Assembly: GCF_029871235.1 (NCBI RefSeq)
Contig: NZ_SSOM01000086.1
Location: 50,233 to 114,232, forward strand
Origin: Pseudomonas sp. BN411
Lineage (GTDB): Bacteria > Pseudomonadota > Gammaproteobacteria > Pseudomonadales > Pseudomonadaceae
Direction of reading: 5' to 3'
Length of the DNA: 64,000 bases
The translations under genes were made by a program, and so were the position numbers. Positions 38,979 to 48,228 of this stretch are shown in pieces (position 1 is the first letter of the stretch; each line of letters starts with the position of its first letter). The notes beneath the pieces are model-generated. The model was not told the origin of the DNA. It did not search any database and saw nothing but the letters and a program-made list of their open reading frames with translations.

Positions 38979-40022
38979 ATGAAATTCTCTTTGTTCGTGC
39001 ACATGGAGCGCTACGACGAGCAGATCAGCCACCGCCAGCTCTTCGAAGATCTGACCGAGCTGACGCTGATGGCCGAGGCCGGCGGATTCAGCACTGTCTG
39101 GATCGGCGAACACCACGCGATGGAATACACCATCTCGCCGAGCCCCATGCCGCTGCTCTCCTACCTCGCCGCCCGCACGACCACCATCCGCCTGGGCGCC
39201 GGCACCATCATTGCGCCCTTCTGGCACCCCATCCGCGTAGCCGGTGAATGCGCCCTGCTGGACGTGATCAGCAATGGCCGTATGGAAGTCGGCCTGGCCC
39301 GTGGCGCCTACCAGTACGAGTTCGACCGCATGGCCGGCGGCATGCCCGCCACCAGCGGCGGCCAGGCCCTGCGTGAAATGGTTCCGGTGGTGAAGGCCCT
39401 GTGGCAGGGCGATGTCGCCCATGACGGCGAAATCTGGAAGTTCCCCACCTCCACCTCTTCGCCACGCCCGATCCAGAAGCCCACCCCGCCGATCTGGATC
39501 GCCGCCCGCGACCCGGACTCCCACAACTTCGCCGTGGCCAACGGCTGCAACGTGATGGTCACCCCGCTGATGAAGGGTGACGAGGAAGTGGTGGACCTGA
39601 AGAACAAGTTCGAGGCCGCCCTGGCCAACAATCCCGACGTGCCACGCCCGCAACTGATGGTGCTGCGTCACACCCACGTCTACAGCCCCGAAGACAGCGA
39701 AGGCTGGAAGGTCGGTGCTGCCGCCATCTCGCGCTTCTATCGCACCTTCGATGCCTGGTTCGGCAACAAGCAGACCCCAGTCAACGGCATCCTGCCGCCG
39801 AGCCCGGAAGAGAAGTTCAAGGACCGCCCGGAGTTCGAGCTGGAGAACATCCGCAAGAACACCATGATCGGCACCCCGGAAGAAGTGATCGCGCGCATTC
39901 GTCACTACCAGGAACTGGGCGTGGACGAGTTCAGCTTCTGGGCCGACAACAGCCTCTCCCACGCGGAGAAGAAGAAGTCCCTGGAACTCTTCATCAAGCA
40001 CGTGGTGCCGGCGTTCCGCTGA
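38979..40022 (+). CDS. Luciferase-like (LLM) flavin-dependent monooxygenase
   Basis: The 347-residue protein has the bacterial-luciferase TIM-barrel fold: F-S-L-F-V-H-M-E-R start, A-E-A-G-G-F-S-T-V-W-I-G-E-H-H (about 32-46), I-R-L-G-A-G-T-I-I-A-P-F-W-H-P-I-R-V-A-E/G-E (about 70-90) and G-R-M-E-V-G-L-A-R-G-A. Such enzymes use FMNH2 from a separate reductase to insert oxygen; members such as RutA and PyrA open pyrimidine or pyridine rings. With two reductases, NCS1 carriers and hydrolases in the same regulon, ring opening of a nitrogen heterocycle is the best inference; the substrate is unknown. AGGTAAGCG precedes the ATG. Confidence 0.85.
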   Translation: MKFSLFVHMERYDEQISHRQLFEDLTELTLMAEAGGFSTVWIGEHHAMEYTISPSPMPLLSYLAARTTTIRLGAGTIIAPFWHPIRVAGECALLDVISNGRMEVGLARGAYQYEFDRMAGGMPATSGGQALREMVPVVKALWQGDVAHDGEIWKFPTSTSSPRPIQKPTPPIWIAARDPDSHNFAVANGCNVMVTPLMKGDEEVVDLKNKFEAALANNPDVPRPQLMVLRHTHVYSPEDSEGWKVGAAAISRFYRTFDAWFGNKQTPVNGILPPSPEEKFKDRPEFELENIRKNTMIGTPEEVIARIRHYQELGVDEFSFWADNSLSHAEKKKSLELFIKHVVPAFR

Positions 40023-40032
40023 TTTATGCTGC

Positions 40033-40064
40033 AAGCGGCCGGGTCGGGCGATCCGGCCGCTTTT
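40033..40064 (+). terminator. Rho-independent terminator after the LLM gene
   Basis: AAGCGGCCGG pairs with CCGGCCGCTT, followed by TT, 10 bp after the stop. Confidence 0.85.
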
Positions 40065-40090
40065 CACCCATCCACAGGTGGTCGAACGCC

Positions 40091-40249
40091 ATGTACGAGA
40101 CTGGCATCACCCTCTGCACCCCCAAGCCACTGCCCGGGGCCGCCATGGCCTACCTGCGCGGCAAGTGGACGCCCGCCCATCTCTTCCTCAAGCGCCTGCG
40201 CTCCTCCGTCACCGCCAAGCAGAACGGCTTCTGGCAGATAGTCTGCTGA
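40091..40249 (+). CDS. Possible small protein of 52 residues, no recognised family
   Basis: An ATG ORF too short to be listed by many gene finders, with a weak AGGTGG ten to twelve bases upstream. Its codons end in G or C in about 48 of 52 cases, as in the neighbouring real genes. The product starts M-Y-E-T-G-I-T-L-C-T-P-K-P-L-P-G and ends Q-N-G-F-W-Q-I-V-C; it is basic, with two cysteines and no signal peptide. It lies between the LLM terminator and the cysteine hydrolase gene. No function can be given, and it could be non-coding. Confidence 0.4.
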   Translation: MYETGITLCTPKPLPGAAMAYLRGKWTPAHLFLKRLRSSVTAKQNGFWQIVC

Positions 40250-40374
40250 CCAACTCTCTCCGCTGAAATTCGCCCGCGTCCGACGTTTCGCAGTCCTGGC
40301 GAGGTGCCTCCGTGCACCAGGCTGGCACGTTCCGGCGGCACGCGCTCATGGCCGAACAACAACAAGAGTTGCTC

Positions 40375-41061
40375 ATGAACACAGACAGAGCTTTCCTGGT
40401 CATCGACCTGCAGCAGGAGGATGGTTTCCCCCTGCATGGCTTCAATCAAGTTATCCACAACACCGCCCGCCTTCTGGACGCGTCCCGGCATGCAGGCACG
40501 CCTGTCATCTACACCCGCCACATCAACGCGACGGACGGCAGCGACCTGCCACCGGGCGAACCACTGGATGCCACCGGGCGCCCGCTCAGCTACCGCGCCG
40601 GCACCCAGCAGGTGGAAATCATCGAGCGCCTGGCACCCGTACCGGGCGACCGTGTGATCGATAAACCGCGCTACAGCGCCTTCCACCGCACCGACCTTGA
40701 CCAGCAGTTGCGCCAACTCGGCGTGCGCCGACTGGCAATCAGCGGCGTGCTCACCGACGCCTGCGTGCTGGCCACGGCACTCGACGCCTTCGCCCTGGGT
40801 TACGGCGTCGATCTCATCGCCGACGCCTGCACCAGCACCACGGAAGCCGCCCACAATGCCGCCCTGCTGATCATGGCCAACTGGGTCTACGCCATCGAAC
40901 TCTTCTCCACCGAGCAGTTCCTGAAGGCACTGAATGCTGAAGCGCACCACTCCTGCCGCCCCACCGAGCCGGACCAGTTCGCCCATCGCCCCGACCAGTT
41001 CGTCGCCACCATCGCCCGCCTGCAGACCGAACTCGGCCTGCCGCGCCGTGAACAGGAGTGA
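40375..41061 (+). CDS. Isochorismatase-like cysteine hydrolase
   Basis: The 228-residue protein has the isochorismatase fold with its triad visible: Asp in V-I-D-L-Q-Q (about 10), Lys in V-I-D-K-P-R-Y-S-A-F (about 101) and Cys in G-V-L-T-D-A-C-V-L-A (about 132). Relatives include nicotinamidase, RutB ureidoacrylate amidohydrolase, carbamoylases and biuret hydrolase, all amide-cleaving enzymes for nitrogen compounds. It is 5 bp upstream of a second NCS1 permease, so import and amide hydrolysis are coupled. No copy of the 16-bp operator is found before it. Confidence 0.87.
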   Translation: MNTDRAFLVIDLQQEDGFPLHGFNQVIHNTARLLDASRHAGTPVIYTRHINATDGSDLPPGEPLDATGRPLSYRAGTQQVEIIERLAPVPGDRVIDKPRYSAFHRTDLDQQLRQLGVRRLAISGVLTDACVLATALDAFALGYGVDLIADACTSTTEAAHNAALLIMANWVYAIELFSTEQFLKALNAEAHHSCRPTEPDQFAHRPDQFVATIARLQTELGLPRREQE

Positions 41062-41066
41062 TCGCC

Positions 41067-42422
41067 ATGCACGTTGAGAAAAGAAGCATCGATTTCATCC
41101 CCGAGAGCGAGCGCCATGGCAAGCCAGGCTCACTGTTCACCATCTGGTTCGGCGCCAACATGAACATCACCACCATCGCCTCCGGCGTGCTGCCGGTGGT
41201 CATCGGCCTGAACCTGTTCTGGAGCGCCGTGGCGATCATCCTCGGCTCACTGATCGGCGCCATCTTCATGGCCTCGCATTCGGCCCAAGGGCCGAAGCTG
41301 GGCATCCCGCAGATGATCCAGAGCCGTGCCCAGTTCGGCGTGATCGGCGCCGTGCTGCCGCTGCTGTTCGTGATGCTCATCTACCTCGGCTTCTTCGTCA
41401 GCAATACCCTGCTGGCGGCCCAGGCCATCGAGTCGGTGAGCCCGCTCGGCAGCGAGGCCAACATCTACCTGATCGGGGCGCTGTGCTTCGTGGTGGCGCT
41501 TTATGGCTACCGGCTGATCCATCGCCTGCAGAAGGTGCTGTCATTGCTGTCGGTGCTGGTCTTCCTGGTCGCCACCGCGCTGGCCCTGGGCCTGCCGATT
41601 CCCGATGGACAGTGGTCGGCGGCGGGCTTCTCGCTGTCGAAGTTCATGGTGGCGGTGAGCATCGCGGTGACCTGGCAGTTGTCCTACGCCCCCTATGTCG
41701 CCGACTACTCGCGCTACCTGCCGAGCAACACGCCGATGTCGCGGGTGTTCTGGTTCAGCTATGCCGGCACCGTGGCCGGCGGCGCCTGGATGATGATCCT
41801 CGGCGCCATGCTGAGCGTGGCCATCGATGGCTTCTCCGATAACGTCGGCAGCCACCTCGCTCTGCTGTTCGGCACAGCCGCCCTGCCGCTGTTCGCCTTC
41901 ATCCTCTACGGCCAGGTGGCGATCAACGTGTTCAACCTCTACGGCGCCTTCATGTCCACTGTCACGGTGATCGAGCCCTTCGCCCGCCTGCGGGTGACGC
42001 CGCGTGTGCGTGGCCTGTTCATGCTGGCCATCAGCGTGATCGCCACGGCGCTGTGCACCATCAGCCAGGAAGACTTCATCAGCTACTTCCTGAACTTCAT
42101 CTTCTTCATGAGCTACTTCCTCATCCCATGGACCGCCATCAACCTGGTGGACTACTACTGCCTGAGGAAAGGCGACTACTGCGTGGCGGATATCTTCGAC
42201 CTGGACGGCCGCTACGGCCGGGTCAACCTGGTGGCTTGCGGCAGCTTCGTGCTGGCCATCCTGCTGGAGATTCCGTTCATGAACACCTCCCTTTACGTCG
42301 GCCCTATCGCCAACGTTCTGGACGGTGTCGACCTGGCCTGGGTGGTAGGGCTGGTGGTGCCGGCGCTCACTTACTACTGGGTGATGCGACGTAGTCTCGC
42401 GCGCGATCTGCAGCTTTTGTAA
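41067..42422 (+). CDS. NCS1-family nucleobase-type cation symporter (second copy)
   Basis: The 451-residue transporter has about twelve membrane segments and the same family motifs as the permease at 36043 (P-E-S-E-R-H-G-K-P-G-S-L-F-T-I-W-F; A-Q-G-P-K-L-G-I-P-Q-M-I-Q-S-R-A-Q-F-G; A-P-Y-V-A-D-Y-S-R-Y-L-P), but is clearly diverged, so a different ligand is possible. It forms an operon with the cysteine hydrolase gene. The start is ATG 41067 with AGGAG eight bases upstream; the GTG at 41058 overlaps the upstream stop. Confidence 0.88.
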   Translation: MHVEKRSIDFIPESERHGKPGSLFTIWFGANMNITTIASGVLPVVIGLNLFWSAVAIILGSLIGAIFMASHSAQGPKLGIPQMIQSRAQFGVIGAVLPLLFVMLIYLGFFVSNTLLAAQAIESVSPLGSEANIYLIGALCFVVALYGYRLIHRLQKVLSLLSVLVFLVATALALGLPIPDGQWSAAGFSLSKFMVAVSIAVTWQLSYAPYVADYSRYLPSNTPMSRVFWFSYAGTVAGGAWMMILGAMLSVAIDGFSDNVGSHLALLFGTAALPLFAFILYGQVAINVFNLYGAFMSTVTVIEPFARLRVTPRVRGLFMLAISVIATALCTISQEDFISYFLNFIFFMSYFLIPWTAINLVDYYCLRKGDYCVADIFDLDGRYGRVNLVACGSFVLAILLEIPFMNTSLYVGPIANVLDGVDLAWVVGLVVPALTYYWVMRRSLARDLQLL

Positions 42423-42445
42423 CCCGATTCATTCGGAGGCCGGCC

Positions 42446-42525
42446 GTAGGTTGGTCCGAGGAACGAGGCCCAACGTCCGGGGAAACTCCGTCCGTTGGGC
42501 TTCGCGTAGCTCAGACGCAACCTAC
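42446..42525. repeat. GTAGGTTGG-family inverted element
   Basis: GTAGGTTGGTCCGAGGAACG ... CGCAACCTAC with inner GCCCAACG/CGTTGGGC arms, 24 bp after the permease stop. It is related to the units at 38352-38809 and 48229-48311. Confidence 0.75.
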
Positions 42526-42542
42526 AAAAGCGCTCTTCTCCT

Positions 42543-42640
42543 TGTGGGGGCGAATTCATTCGCGAAGGGGCGCGCAGCGGCCCCCGAAAAATCTCTCGGC
42601 CGGACCTACGGTCCGGTTAGCGAATGAATTCGCCCCCACA
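42543..42640. repeat. GAATTC-family element with symmetrical arms
   Basis: Both ends are of the GAATTC type (GGGGGCGAATTCATTCGC and its inverse), enclosing GGGGCGCGCAGCGGCCCC and GGACCTACGGTCC hairpins. It fills part of the 462-bp gap before the DUF1185 gene. Operators 4 and 5 take the rest and no gene is seen there. Confidence 0.82.
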
Positions 42641-42686
42641 TCTAAATCTCCCAACGACGTCTTGGCTTATATCGCCACGGAATCTC

Positions 42687-42702
42687 GTATTACGGTATTC
42701 CA
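42687..42702. promoter_or_regulatory. Regulon operator 4 (distal site upstream of DUF1185)
   Basis: GTATTACGGTATTCCA, 145 bp upstream of operator 5 with no gene start between. It may be an auxiliary site, perhaps for looping. Confidence 0.65.
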
Positions 42703-42831
42703 TGTTTTCCCGTATCCTTCGCGGCCCTTCTACCGCCCCCATGGCGCGGCGTTCCTGGCCTTCCTCCTTCTCCAGATGACCTTCCGTCGCCGACCCCCAC
42801 CCTCTTCCGGTGGCTGGCTCTTGCATATTCA

Positions 42832-42847
42832 ATATTATGGTATACCA
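42832..42847 (+). promoter_or_regulatory. Regulon operator 5 (proximal site upstream of DUF1185)
   Basis: ATATTATGGTATACCA, with TTGCAT at 42821-42826 and TACCAT at 42843-42848 (16-bp spacing), the same arrangement as operator 2. It is 38 bp upstream of the DUF1185 start codon. Confidence 0.78.
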
Positions 42848-42884
42848 TCAGACAGCAAGAGACTTCCCAACCCAGGAGAGCCCA

Positions 42885-43475
42885 ATGAGCTTCGAAATTC
42901 GCAAGATCGTCAGCTACGTGGAAGAGACCTTCATCGAAGGCGGCAAGGCCACTGACAAGCCCGTGACAATGGTGGGTCTGGCCGTGGTGATGAAGAACCC
43001 GTGGCTCGGCCGTGGCTTCGTCGAAGACCTCAAGCCCGAAATCCGGGCCAACTGCTCCGATCTGGGCGCCATGATGGTCGAGCGCCTGACCGCCGCCATC
43101 GGCGGTGCCGCGAAGATCGAAGCCTATGGCAAGGCCGCTGTGGTCGGTGCCGACGGTGAGATCGAGCACGCGTCCGCCGTTATCCACACCCTGCGTTTCG
43201 GCAACCACTACCGCCAGGCAGTGAACGCCAAGAGCTACCTGAGCTTCACCAACAAGCGCGGCGGCCCGGGCACGTCTATCCAGATCCCGATGATGCACAA
43301 GGACGACGAGGGCCTGCGTTCCCACTACATCACCCTTGAAATGCAGATCGAAGACGCACCGCGTGCCGACGAAATCGTCGTCGTGCTGGGCGCCGCCGAC
43401 GGTGGCCGCCTGCACCCGCGTATCGGCAACCGCTACATCGATCTGGAAGAGCTGGCTGCCGAGCAGGCCCAGTAA
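42885..43475 (+). CDS. DUF1185 (amino acid synthesis) family protein
   Basis: The 196-residue cytosolic protein belongs to the PF06684 family, whose biochemical role is unknown despite the name. Features are E-E-T-F-I-E-G-G-K near the N-terminus, N-P-W-L-G-R-G-F (about 42), a G-x-A-A-K-I-E-A-Y-G-K-A-A-V-V-G segment (about 75-92), and a late G-A-A-D-G-G-R-L-H-P-R-I-G-N. It is the first gene of a five-gene unit (DUF1185, hydrolase, aldehyde dehydrogenase, flavin reductase 2) with an operator at its promoter, so it probably handles a pathway intermediate. AGGAGAG precedes the ATG. Confidence 0.82.
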   Translation: MSFEIRKIVSYVEETFIEGGKATDKPVTMVGLAVVMKNPWLGRGFVEDLKPEIRANCSDLGAMMVERLTAAIGGAAKIEAYGKAAVVGADGEIEHASAVIHTLRFGNHYRQAVNAKSYLSFTNKRGGPGTSIQIPMMHKDDEGLRSHYITLEMQIEDAPRADEIVVVLGAADGGRLHPRIGNRYIDLEELAAEQAQ

Positions 43476-43501
43476 TCCCAAGGCTTGTGCAGGAGCGATC
43501 C

Positions 43502-44335
43502 ATGATTCGGCTCACCGCTGAACGCACACCGGCCGGCACCAGTTATCTGGCGACCGGCCAAGGCCACCCCGTGGTGCTGATCCACGGTGTCGGCCTGAAC
43601 AAGGAAATGTGGGGCGGCCAGATCGTTGGCCTGGCCCCGCAGTTCCAGGTCATCGCCTACGACATGCTCGGCCACGGCGCCAGCCCGCGTCCGGAATCGG
43701 GCACCGGGCTGGTGGGTTATGCCGAGCAGCTGCGCGAACTGCTGGAGCACCTGAAGCTGGAGCGGGCCACCGTGATCGGCTTCTCCATGGGTGGACTGGT
43801 GGCGCGGGCATTCGCCCTGCACCACCCGCAGCAGATTGAAGGGCTGGTGATCCTCAACAGCGTGTTCAACCGCAGCGCCGAACAGCGCGCCGGGGTGATC
43901 GAACGCACGCGCCAGGCCGCCGAACACGGCCCGGACGCCAACGCCGAAGCGGCCCTGTCGCGCTGGTTCAGCCGCGAGTACCAGGCAGCCAACCCGGCGC
44001 AGATCGCCGCCATTCGCCAGACCCTTGCCAGCAACGATCCGCAGGGCTATCTGACTACCTATGAGCTGTTCGCCACCCAGGACATGTACCGCGTCGACGA
44101 CCTGGGCAGCATCCAGGTTCCGACCCTGGTCGCCACCGGCGAACTGGACCCTGGCTCGACGCCCGAGATGGCCCGGCAACTGGCCGAGCGCATTCCCCGC
44201 GCCCAGGTAGTGGTGCTCGAAGAGCAACGGCACATGATGCCGGTGGAGTCGCCGCGTCTGGTCAACCAGATGCTGCTGGATTTCCTCCAGCAGGCGCAGA
44301 CCTTACAGAACCAAGCAAAGGGGATCGTCGCATGA
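43502..44335 (+). CDS. Alpha/beta-fold hydrolase
   Basis: The 277-residue hydrolase has V-V-L-I-H-G-V-G-L-N (oxyanion region, about 24-33), nucleophile Ser in G-F-S-M-G-G (about 95), acid Asp in G-E-L-D-P-G-S (about 215) and His in E-E-Q-R-H-M-M-P (about 245). It resembles ring-fission or enol-lactone hydrolases such as PcaD. It is 26 bp after DUF1185 and overlaps the aldehyde dehydrogenase start (ATGA). In this context it may deacylate or hydrolyse the ring-opened product. The start is ATG 43502 with AGGAG upstream. Confidence 0.85.
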   Translation: MIRLTAERTPAGTSYLATGQGHPVVLIHGVGLNKEMWGGQIVGLAPQFQVIAYDMLGHGASPRPESGTGLVGYAEQLRELLEHLKLERATVIGFSMGGLVARAFALHHPQQIEGLVILNSVFNRSAEQRAGVIERTRQAAEHGPDANAEAALSRWFSREYQAANPAQIAAIRQTLASNDPQGYLTTYELFATQDMYRVDDLGSIQVPTLVATGELDPGSTPEMARQLAERIPRAQVVVLEEQRHMMPVESPRLVNQMLLDFLQQAQTLQNQAKGIVA

Positions 44336-45813
44336 CGCTCGCACGCTTCCAGATGTGCATCGACGGCCAGTGGGTCGATGCGCTGTCCGGCAAGACCTTC
44401 GAAAGCCTCAACCCGGCGCTCGCCGCGCCCTGGGCGGAACTGCCCGATGCCGACGAGGCGGATGTCGAGCGTGCCGTACAGGCGGCCCAGAAGGCTTTCG
44501 AAAACCCGGCCTGGCGCGGCCTTTCCGCCACCGCGCGGGGCAAACTGCTGCGCCGCCTGGGTGACCTGATCGCCGAGAACAAGGAACACCTGGCCCAGCT
44601 GGAAAGCCGCGACAACGGCAAGCTGATCCGCGAAACCCGCGGCCAGGTCGGCTACCTGCCGGAATTCTTCCACTACACCGCCGGCCTCGCGGACAAGCTG
44701 GAAGGCGGCACCCTGCCGCTGGATAAGCCCGAGCTGTTCGCCTACACCGTGCACGAGCCACTGGGCGTGGTCGCCGGGATCATCCCGTGGAACAGCCCGC
44801 TCTACCTGACCGCGATCAAACTGGCCCCTGCCCTGGCGGCCGGCAACACCATCGTCCTCAAGCCTTCCGAGCACGCCTCGGCGACGATCCTCGAGCTGGC
44901 GCGCCTGGCCCTTGAAGCCGGCATCCCGGCGGGTGTGGTCAACGTGGTCACCGGCTTCGGCCCGAGCACCGGCGCGGCGCTAACCCGCCATCCGCTGGTA
45001 CGCAAGATCGCCTTCACCGGCGGCGCCGCCACCGCGCGCCACGTGGTGCGCAGCAGTGCGGAGAACTTCGCCAAGCTGTCGCTGGAACTGGGCGGCAAGT
45101 CGCCCAACATCATCTTCGCCGACGCCGACCTGGACAGCGCCATCAACGGCGCCGTGGCCGGCATCTACGCCGCCTCAGGGCAGAGCTGCGTGGCCGGCTC
45201 GCGCCTGCTGGTGCAGGACGAGATCTACGACGAATTCGTCGAACGCCTGGTGGCCCGCGCCCAGCGCATCCGCATCGGCAACCCGCAGGACGACAGCAGC
45301 GAGATGGGCCCCATGGCCACCGCGCAGCAGCTCGCCGTGGTGGAAGGCCTGGTGGCCGACGCCCTTGCCGAAGGTGCGCGCCTGCGCATGGGCGGCAAGC
45401 GTCCGTCGATCGATGCCGAAGGCTGGTACTACGAGCCGACGCTGTTCGAGTGCGACAGCAACTCGATGAAGATCATGCAGGAAGAAGTCTTCGGCCCGGT
45501 GGCCTCGGTCATCCGCTTCAAGGACGAGGCAGAAGCCCTGGCCATGGCCAACGACTCCCAGTTCGGCCTCGCTGCCGGCATCTGGACCCGCGACCTGGGC
45601 CGCGCCCACCGCATGGCCCGTGACGTGCGTTCCGGGATCATCTGGGTCAACACCTACCGCGCGGTTTCGGCCATGGCGCCCATCGGCGGTTTCCACAACA
45701 GCGGCTATGGCCGTGAGAGCGGCATCGATTCGGTGCTGGCCTACACCGAGCTGAAAACGGTGTGGATCAACCTCTCGCAGGCCCCCATGCCCGACCCCTT
45801 CGTGATGCGCTGA
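44332..45813 (+). CDS. Aldehyde dehydrogenase, NAD(P)-dependent
   Basis: The 493-residue enzyme has the full ALDH active site: I-I-P-W-N-S-P-L (about 149), K-P-S-E (about 175), general base Glu in L-E-L-G-G-K-S-P-N (about 251) and catalytic Cys in A-S-G-Q-S-C-V-A-G-S (about 284). It closely follows the hydroxymuconic/aromatic semialdehyde group in shape. It would oxidise a semialdehyde released after ring opening and hydrolysis. It overlaps the hydrolase gene and is 12 bp before flavin reductase 2. Confidence 0.9.
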   Translation: MTLARFQMCIDGQWVDALSGKTFESLNPALAAPWAELPDADEADVERAVQAAQKAFENPAWRGLSATARGKLLRRLGDLIAENKEHLAQLESRDNGKLIRETRGQVGYLPEFFHYTAGLADKLEGGTLPLDKPELFAYTVHEPLGVVAGIIPWNSPLYLTAIKLAPALAAGNTIVLKPSEHASATILELARLALEAGIPAGVVNVVTGFGPSTGAALTRHPLVRKIAFTGGAATARHVVRSSAENFAKLSLELGGKSPNIIFADADLDSAINGAVAGIYAASGQSCVAGSRLLVQDEIYDEFVERLVARAQRIRIGNPQDDSSEMGPMATAQQLAVVEGLVADALAEGARLRMGGKRPSIDAEGWYYEPTLFECDSNSMKIMQEEVFGPVASVIRFKDEAEALAMANDSQFGLAAGIWTRDLGRAHRMARDVRSGIIWVNTYRAVSAMAPIGGFHNSGYGRESGIDSVLAYTELKTVWINLSQAPMPDPFVMR

Positions 45814-45825
45814 GAGGGCACCACC

Positions 45826-46311
45826 ATGATCGAACCCGGCATCTACAAAGAAGTGATGGGCTCCTTCCCCTCCGGCGTGACCGTGGTCACCACCCTGGAC
45901 GCCGAAGGGGACATCGTCGGCATCACCGCCAGCGCCTTCAGTGCCCTGTCCATCGACCCGGCCCTGGTGCTTTTCTGCCCCAACTACGCCTCGGACACTT
46001 ACCCGATCCTGCGCGACAGCAAGCAGTTCGCCATCCACCTGCTGTGCTCCGACCAGCAGGCCGAGGCCTACGCCTTCGCCAAGAAGGGCAAGGACAAGGC
46101 CAAGGGCATCGACTGGCACCTGAGCGAGCTGGGCAACCCGCTGCTCACCAAGGCCACCGCGATCATCGAATGCGAGCTGTGGCGCGAGTACGACGGTGGG
46201 GACCACGCAATCATCGTCGGGGCGGTGAAGAACCTGATTTTGCCCAAGGACGAGGTCACGCCCATGGTCTACCACAAGGGCAAGCTGGGCGCCCTGCCGG
46301 AGATCGCCTGA
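45826..46311 (+). CDS. Flavin reductase (second copy)
   Basis: The 161-residue reductase is colinear, without gaps, with the gene at 37790. It shares M-G-S-F-P-S-G-V-T-V, D-P-A-L-V-L-F-C-P-N-Y, A-Y-A-F-A-K-K-G-K-D-K-A and A-T-A-I-I-E-C-E-L-W-R-E-Y. Having the reductase in two separately transcribed units of one regulon suggests either dosage need or a second monooxygenase partner. It ends the DUF1185 operon and is followed by a terminator. GAGAGGG precedes the ATG. Confidence 0.88.
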   Translation: MIEPGIYKEVMGSFPSGVTVVTTLDAEGDIVGITASAFSALSIDPALVLFCPNYASDTYPILRDSKQFAIHLLCSDQQAEAYAFAKKGKDKAKGIDWHLSELGNPLLTKATAIIECELWREYDGGDHAIIVGAVKNLILPKDEVTPMVYHKGKLGALPEIA

Positions 46312-46321
46312 GTCACCTTCG

Positions 46322-46359
46322 GGGCCGCTGTTCGCCACTCTCGACAGCGGCCCTTTTTT
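46322..46359 (+). terminator. Rho-independent terminator after flavin reductase 2
   Basis: GGGCCGCTG pairs with CAGCGGCCC followed by TTTTTT, 11 bp after the stop. Immediately after it (46374-46396) is a short half element, GTAGGGTGGGCTTCAGCCCACC. Confidence 0.9.
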
Positions 46360-46423
46360 ATTCCACGGCCCAGGTAGGGTGGGCTTCAGCCCACCGGCCG
46401 GACCTGAACAGGGAGCATCCAAG

Positions 46424-46813
46424 ATGAGCAACGACAAGTACGCCAAGGGCCTGGAGATCCGCACCAAGGTCCTGGGCGAGGCCTATGTGAACAAGTCGAT
46501 CCAGAACGCTGACGACTTCACGCGCCCCCTGCAGGAACTGGTCACGGAGTACTGCTGGGGCCACGTCTGGGGCCGGGACGGCTTATCGCTGAAAGAACGC
46601 AGCATGATAAACTTGGCCATGATTTCGGCACTCAACCGCCCTCACGAATTGAAGCTTCACGTTCGCGGCGCCCTGCGTAACGGCCTGTCCCGCGAGCAGA
46701 TCCGCGAAATCCTCCTGCAAGTCGGCATCTATTGCGGCGTGCCGGCAGCGGTGGACAGCTTCCGCATCGCTCGCGAAGCCTTCGCCGAAGCTGATTCCGA
46801 GGCCCAGGGTTGA
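46424..46813 (+). CDS. Carboxymuconolactone decarboxylase (CMD) family protein
   Basis: The 129-residue protein has the all-helical PcaC/AhpD-like fold: S-L-K-E-R-S-M-I-N-L-A-M-I-S-A-L-N-R-P-H-E-L-K-L-H (about 54-78) and G-L-S-R-E-Q-I-R-E-I-L-L-Q-V-G-I-Y-C-G-V-P-A (about 86-107). The single Cys in I-Y-C-G-V is as in PcaC-type decarboxylases, not the C-x-x-C of AhpD peroxidases. It may decarboxylate or isomerise a late intermediate. It lies between two terminators and has no operator of its own, so it probably depends on readthrough. GGGAGC precedes the ATG. Confidence 0.87.
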   Translation: MSNDKYAKGLEIRTKVLGEAYVNKSIQNADDFTRPLQELVTEYCWGHVWGRDGLSLKERSMINLAMISALNRPHELKLHVRGALRNGLSREQIREILLQVGIYCGVPAAVDSFRIAREAFAEADSEAQG

Positions 46814-46831
46814 TTGCCGGCGCCACCCGAT

Positions 46832-46863
46832 GATGGAGCACCCTCTGGTGCTCCATCGTTTTT
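46832..46863 (+). terminator. Rho-independent terminator between the CMD and GntR genes
   Basis: GATGGAGCACC-ctct-GGTGCTCCATC followed by GTTTTT is a perfect 11-bp stem, 19 bp after the CMD stop. Confidence 0.92.
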
Positions 46864-46894
46864 CCTACGGACAGCCATAACCAGAGCGGACCAC

Positions 46895-48215
<1,321 letters not shown>

Positions 48216-48228
48216 AGTCCATGCTCTT

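Noticed and set aside
36043..42422. Assignment of the cluster as the rut uracil pathway
   Set aside because: RutA/RutF/RutB/RutG-like roles are matched loosely (LLM, flavin reductase, isochorismatase, carrier), but RutC, RutD and RutE order is missing, the carrier is NCS1 rather than the RutG type, and DUF1185 plus ALDH are added.
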